From Pseudisothecium myosuroides (lineage: Eukaryota > Streptophyta > Bryopsida > Hypnales > Lembophyllaceae): a stretch of DNA of 64,000 nucleotides. How positions within the stretch are numbered: the first letter of the stretch is position 1; the number at the start of each line of letters is the position of its first letter. Below the pieces are notes generated by a model. It worked only from the letters and a program-made list of their open reading frames with translations. It did no database searches and was not told where the DNA came from. The translations under genes were made by a program, and so were the position numbers. Where the stretch lies: assembly GCA_951799445.1 (NCBI GenBank), contig OX637293.1, forward strand, positions 15,996,001 through 16,060,000, given 5' to 3'. Shown here one piece after another: positions 60,536-64,000 of this stretch.

Positions 60536-63500
60536 ATGAGGAAACCCCCGGGGTCGAGCGGCAGCCAGGACGAAGATCCCTCTTACCAGCTGGATTTCCA
60601 AGACTTGACACTCAATTCCAACTTACTCCAAGCTTCGTTACCGACAAAGAGCACCGAGGCACGATTCCCAGGTTTGTTACCGACTTTCACAGCAAAGTTT
60701 TGCACCGACAATCAATCATTGGAAAGATTTGTACCGACAATCACAAGAAAAGTTTTCTGTTGGAGGTAACATGAGACAGAAGAGTGCATAATTGCATTGG
60801 GCAATTAATGAAGCGAGGTTGACTTAACAATTGCGGGAAGTGAAAGAGCCTCCCCGTGAATTGAGTCTTTGGTTTGCTTTTTTTTTTCCCGTCCTTAGGG
60901 TGGATTATCTGAAAAACGGGACACGGGATCTCAAACTGCTTCAGTACCAAACTAGCATCTCATGGAACAGCTTCGGTTTCTAATTGAGATCCATTTACTG
61001 CAACGACATAGCACTACAGTCTAGGACATTTATGGATTTGAGATTTGTGATGAGTTGAATGAATCTGACCATGCGGATTCTTGTTGTGGCAGGAACCAAA
61101 TTTGTGGTCGTGACCGAAGCGCAGGAGATGACCTTGCATTCGCTCGGCATCAACCTGAGACCACGCAGCTTCACGAAAGACTGCGACATATGCACGGATA
61201 CCTTCCCCCTGTCCGCATTCATGAGCACAAAAGGTGAGTTCATGACCACATTGTTCTTCATTGGCGTAATCTCACTAGAATTGGTGTATTCAGAAAAAGG
61301 AATTCTCAACTTGGAATCGGAGGAGTTCAGATCGACGCTTGTCCAACTGAACCTGGAGTGGTTGGAGACATTAGCTCATCTGAAAGTCTTCTTTAAATCT
61401 ATATCTGCCCTAGAGATTAGAACCATAAAGTTTCGAATTAGAGCAACCGGAGCAGTTTGAGATGCTCATCAGAAATGGGAGCAGTTTTTGAGATTCATTC
61501 GAACTCTCCTATCTGCACCCATCATAGATTTTAGAGCTTTGAGGATTCTGTCACGCAACTCAAACCAAACCAGGCATTTGAATGTTCTAAGTTTCACCAC
61601 TTGATCACCAGATTTTGGCACACCGAATTTCGCAAAGATAATGAATGTAGCTTGTTCTAAAACATGACACACCGCCACGTAACATTGTTCTGTGAAACAT
61701 CGCTTCGTCGGGATGCACATGCTTCGCTCGCAGGACCTGCAATGCCGTTTCTAAACCCTAAACATACGTATGATGGTTGAATTCCTTAAATAAATTGGAG
61801 AATATCATGCAGCCAGAATAGCGACTTTCAAATGCTCAGAGTTCTAAAAACCAGGATTGTCGAGACTCCAGATGTGCTCCTCAGGAGTTGGTAGGGTTAC
61901 GATTAGGGATTGCTTCATTCAGAAATTTCGCCATTCTATTGACCTAATTCGACAAGTTTACCGTGTTCGTTCCGCAGGCGGTCCAGTATTTGCAATGATG
62001 TTCATAAATTGAAAACACACATACTATCGTTGAACCCCTTAAAAAAATTGGAGAGTATCGTGGAATCAGAATTGTGGCATTCAAAACGCTCTGATGTCTA
62101 AAAACCAAGATTGCTGAGGTTCCATAAGGTCTGCTTTAAGTTTTTAGGGTTACGATTAGGGTTTGGCCCATTCTGAAATTTCGCTAACAAATTCGACCTG
62201 ATTTGCCCTATTTGTTCCGCAGGCTGCCCCCACGAGTACTGCCTCAACTGTTGCAAGCGCCACTCCGAAGCCAAGCTCACGGGCGGAAGCTTACAACTGG
62301 AATGCCCGGACCCTTCCTGCGTCCACTCCTTCACCATGGACCAGTGCCGCACGCTCCTATCCAAGTCCCATTTCACAACTCTCAACATCCGTTTAACAGA
62401 AACCGCCATTTCGTCTTCCCTCCGAGTGTACTGCCCGTTCAAGGACTGTTCCGTGTTCATGGAGAAGTCGGAGAGCAACGGGACGTTCGCGGAGTGCTAC
62501 TTCTGTCACCGCGAGTTTTGCCAGGCGTGCAACGTCCCCTGGCACAACAACCAGACGTGCGGGGAGTATCGTGCGAATGAAATGAACTCGAGATTGTCCG
62601 GCGACCAGAAGTTCAGGGAGCTCGCCAAGCAGCAGAAGTGGCAGACGTGCCCCGATTGCAAGAGATTCGTGGAGAGGACGGAGGGTTGCAAGCACATGAC
62701 TTGTGTGTAAGTCCCTCCGTAACCCTTGGCTCTCTGTGCTGCAACTTAACCCCTAACCCTAAAAACCTTAAGATAACCCTTAACCCTAAAACCTTAAGAC
62801 AGTGAACCTTAACCCCTAAAACTCCTCAATCCTTTTTTGAAAATTTGCACATTTTTGCTTATATCTTTGTACAGAAACATCATTTACTGGAATTTCAAGA
62901 ATTTTAGTCACTAAGGAAGATTGTCTATTCTAGATTCAAGTTTTACATTGGATGAATGAAAAGTTAGTTGGACTAAACAGTGCCTTGATGCCCTCTCTTC
63001 ATCCAGAATATGGACGTCGAAGAGCTTTAGGGGTAAGATTATGAAATTAAGTTTGGAAAATTATAATGAATACTTGAAACTCCTCCAACATATCTATAGT
63101 ATTGATTCACTATGTAGAGCATTCTTTCTTCTTTCCAGTGATATATCACATGATTTTTCTTGAAACTTCTTCAATAAATACTAATTGCTTGAAATGAAGT
63201 TTTCACAACATTCATTGTCCACCCAATGGGTGGTTAAGGTCAAAGACTTTGTTTGTGCCACTATGTATCACCAGTGTACATTTGCAAAATATATTGAACT
63301 ACGTAATATTTTTGTGCAAGGCCTATTAACCACTTAGAGTCCTTGGTAGATAAAAGAATGTAGTGCGGAGCTTTTTATGCAAAATAAATTATGGTTTGAA
63401 AAGAACCTAGACATAGGATCTTTACTTTTGCAAGTTTTTTCTTTTCTTCCGTCCCTACATGAATTGATTCAAAACCTTGCACAAAAATTCTTAAAGCATC

Positions 63501-63802
63501 GAGTGACCATGTTAATCACATTGGTAAAAAATAGACAAAAATCTCTTTTTTTTTAGCATATTTGTATATCAAGAACATTCAAATCTGTGTACCAACTTTT
63601 TTGTTCAAATCTATTTAGGATGCCACAATACTACAAGAGTTTCAATTTGTCTTGAAATCCAAACTCAGCATTTAAATATCATGTTGGCCTTCAATCTTTT
63701 GACCTCTCTCCATTCACTTGTTGGTTTTGCAGATGCAAGATTGAGTTTTGCTATTTATGTGGAAAGAAGTATGTCAACGATTCTGCAGGTTGTAAGTGCT
63801 AA
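60536..63802 (+). CDS. RBR-type E3 ubiquitin ligase (RING1-IBR-RING2)
   Basis: Four exons, 60536-60671, 61093-61233, 62223-62706 and 63733-63802, have GT-AG borders and matching phases (1, 1, 2). They give 276 residues from ATG 60536. Family mechanism: RING1 binds a ubiquitin-loaded E2, ubiquitin passes to a Cys in RING2, then to the substrate. RING1 is CDIC...CPHEYCLNC...CPDPSC, split by an intron after STKG. IBR is CPFKDCSVF...CYFCHREFCQAC...HNNQTC. RING2 is CPDCKRF, TEGCKHMTC (the Cys before KHM is the expected catalytic one), CKIEFCYLCG, and a final AGCKC before TAA. The N-terminus (about 45 residues, Ser/Gln/Asp-rich) has no named domain. At 276 residues it is on the short side for plant RBR proteins and lacks an Ariadne domain. 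The first exon and the 60671 donor (GTTTGT) are the least certain parts. Confidence 0.82.
62813..63034. mobile_element. Small piggyBac-like MITE in an intron of the RBR gene, copy K
   Basis: TTAA at 62809-62812 is followed by CCCCTAAAACTCCTC, with the complement GAAGAGCTTTAGGGG at the right end. It is 222 bp. Just before it, 62745-62800 has several TTAACCCTAAA-like runs. Confidence 0.6.
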
Positions 63803-64000
63803 TGAACCGATTATAAATCCGCGATGCTTTCTTCAGCTCTGTTCTGCAACAAGACTCAGAGTCAGATTGTTTTCAAGTTTCACACAATGCAGATTGAATG
63901 ATTTCCCATCTGATTTTTGTCTAGAGTTTTGTTGATGGCCACATTGTCATAATAAATTCAAGTCATTTAGACGACTTCTAGATTTTACATGAGGTTTTGA

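Noticed and set aside
62745..62830. Internal telomere-like repeat (CCCTAAA runs)
   Set aside because: The units are irregular, too few, and merge with the TTAACCCCTAAA end of a small MITE.

Overview
This is a window from a nuclear plant genome. Four host genes have spliced structures and plant-type products: a chalcone synthase-family polyketide synthase, a secreted eight-cysteine lipid-transfer protein, a serine/proline-rich protein with a coiled-coil tail, and an RBR-type E3 ubiquitin ligase. The host DNA is AT-rich and crowded with small transposons. The transposon types (a DUF7869-family element, TTAA-flanked piggyBac-like elements) and the moderate introns suggest a bryophyte or other early-diverging land plant, but the species cannot be read from the sequence.

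Layout: 1-2.9 kb is AT-rich with one piggyBac-like element. From 2,895 to 30,190 there is a three-part transposon nest. A 5'-truncated LINE with poly(A) and a 15-bp target duplication was interrupted by a 13.1-kb DNA transposon at 5,231-18,353 (5-bp duplication) and by a 10.9-kb Mutator-like element at 18,718-29,573 (10-11-bp duplication). Deleting each insert with one copy of its duplication restores the LINE reading frame. The Mutator-like element itself holds two piggyBac-like elements, one inside the other. 30.2-34 kb is AT-rich with further small elements. The chalcone synthase gene is at 34.5-35.9 kb and the lipid-transfer protein at 37.8-38.3 kb. 38.6-51 kb is gene-free and made of MITEs, a second LINE fragment and tandem repeats. 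The serine/proline-rich gene is at 51.0-53.1 kb, 54.6-59.8 kb is repeats again, and the RBR ligase is at 60.5-63.8 kb.

The most unusual part is the 13.1-kb transposon. It is visibly more GC-rich than the host and carries two divergent genes. The rightward gene encodes a roughly 1,316-residue protein with a DUF7869 transposase-like domain. The leftward gene has five exons with matching splice phases and encodes a roughly 1,426-residue protein joining a ParB/sulfiredoxin-like segment to an FCP1/HAD-like segment whose catalytic aspartates are missing. About 32 copies of a 15-bp near-palindrome (TCGGCTG-N-CAGCCGA) are scattered through the element and I saw none outside it. The central base is G to the left of the divergent promoter and C to its right, so the sense strand of each gene always shows C. 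All five inferred introns contain one or two copies.

The Mutator-like element has a transposase-type gene with a SWIM zinc finger, broken by one stop codon, a second gene of unknown function, and a hairpin made from an inverted piece of that second gene.
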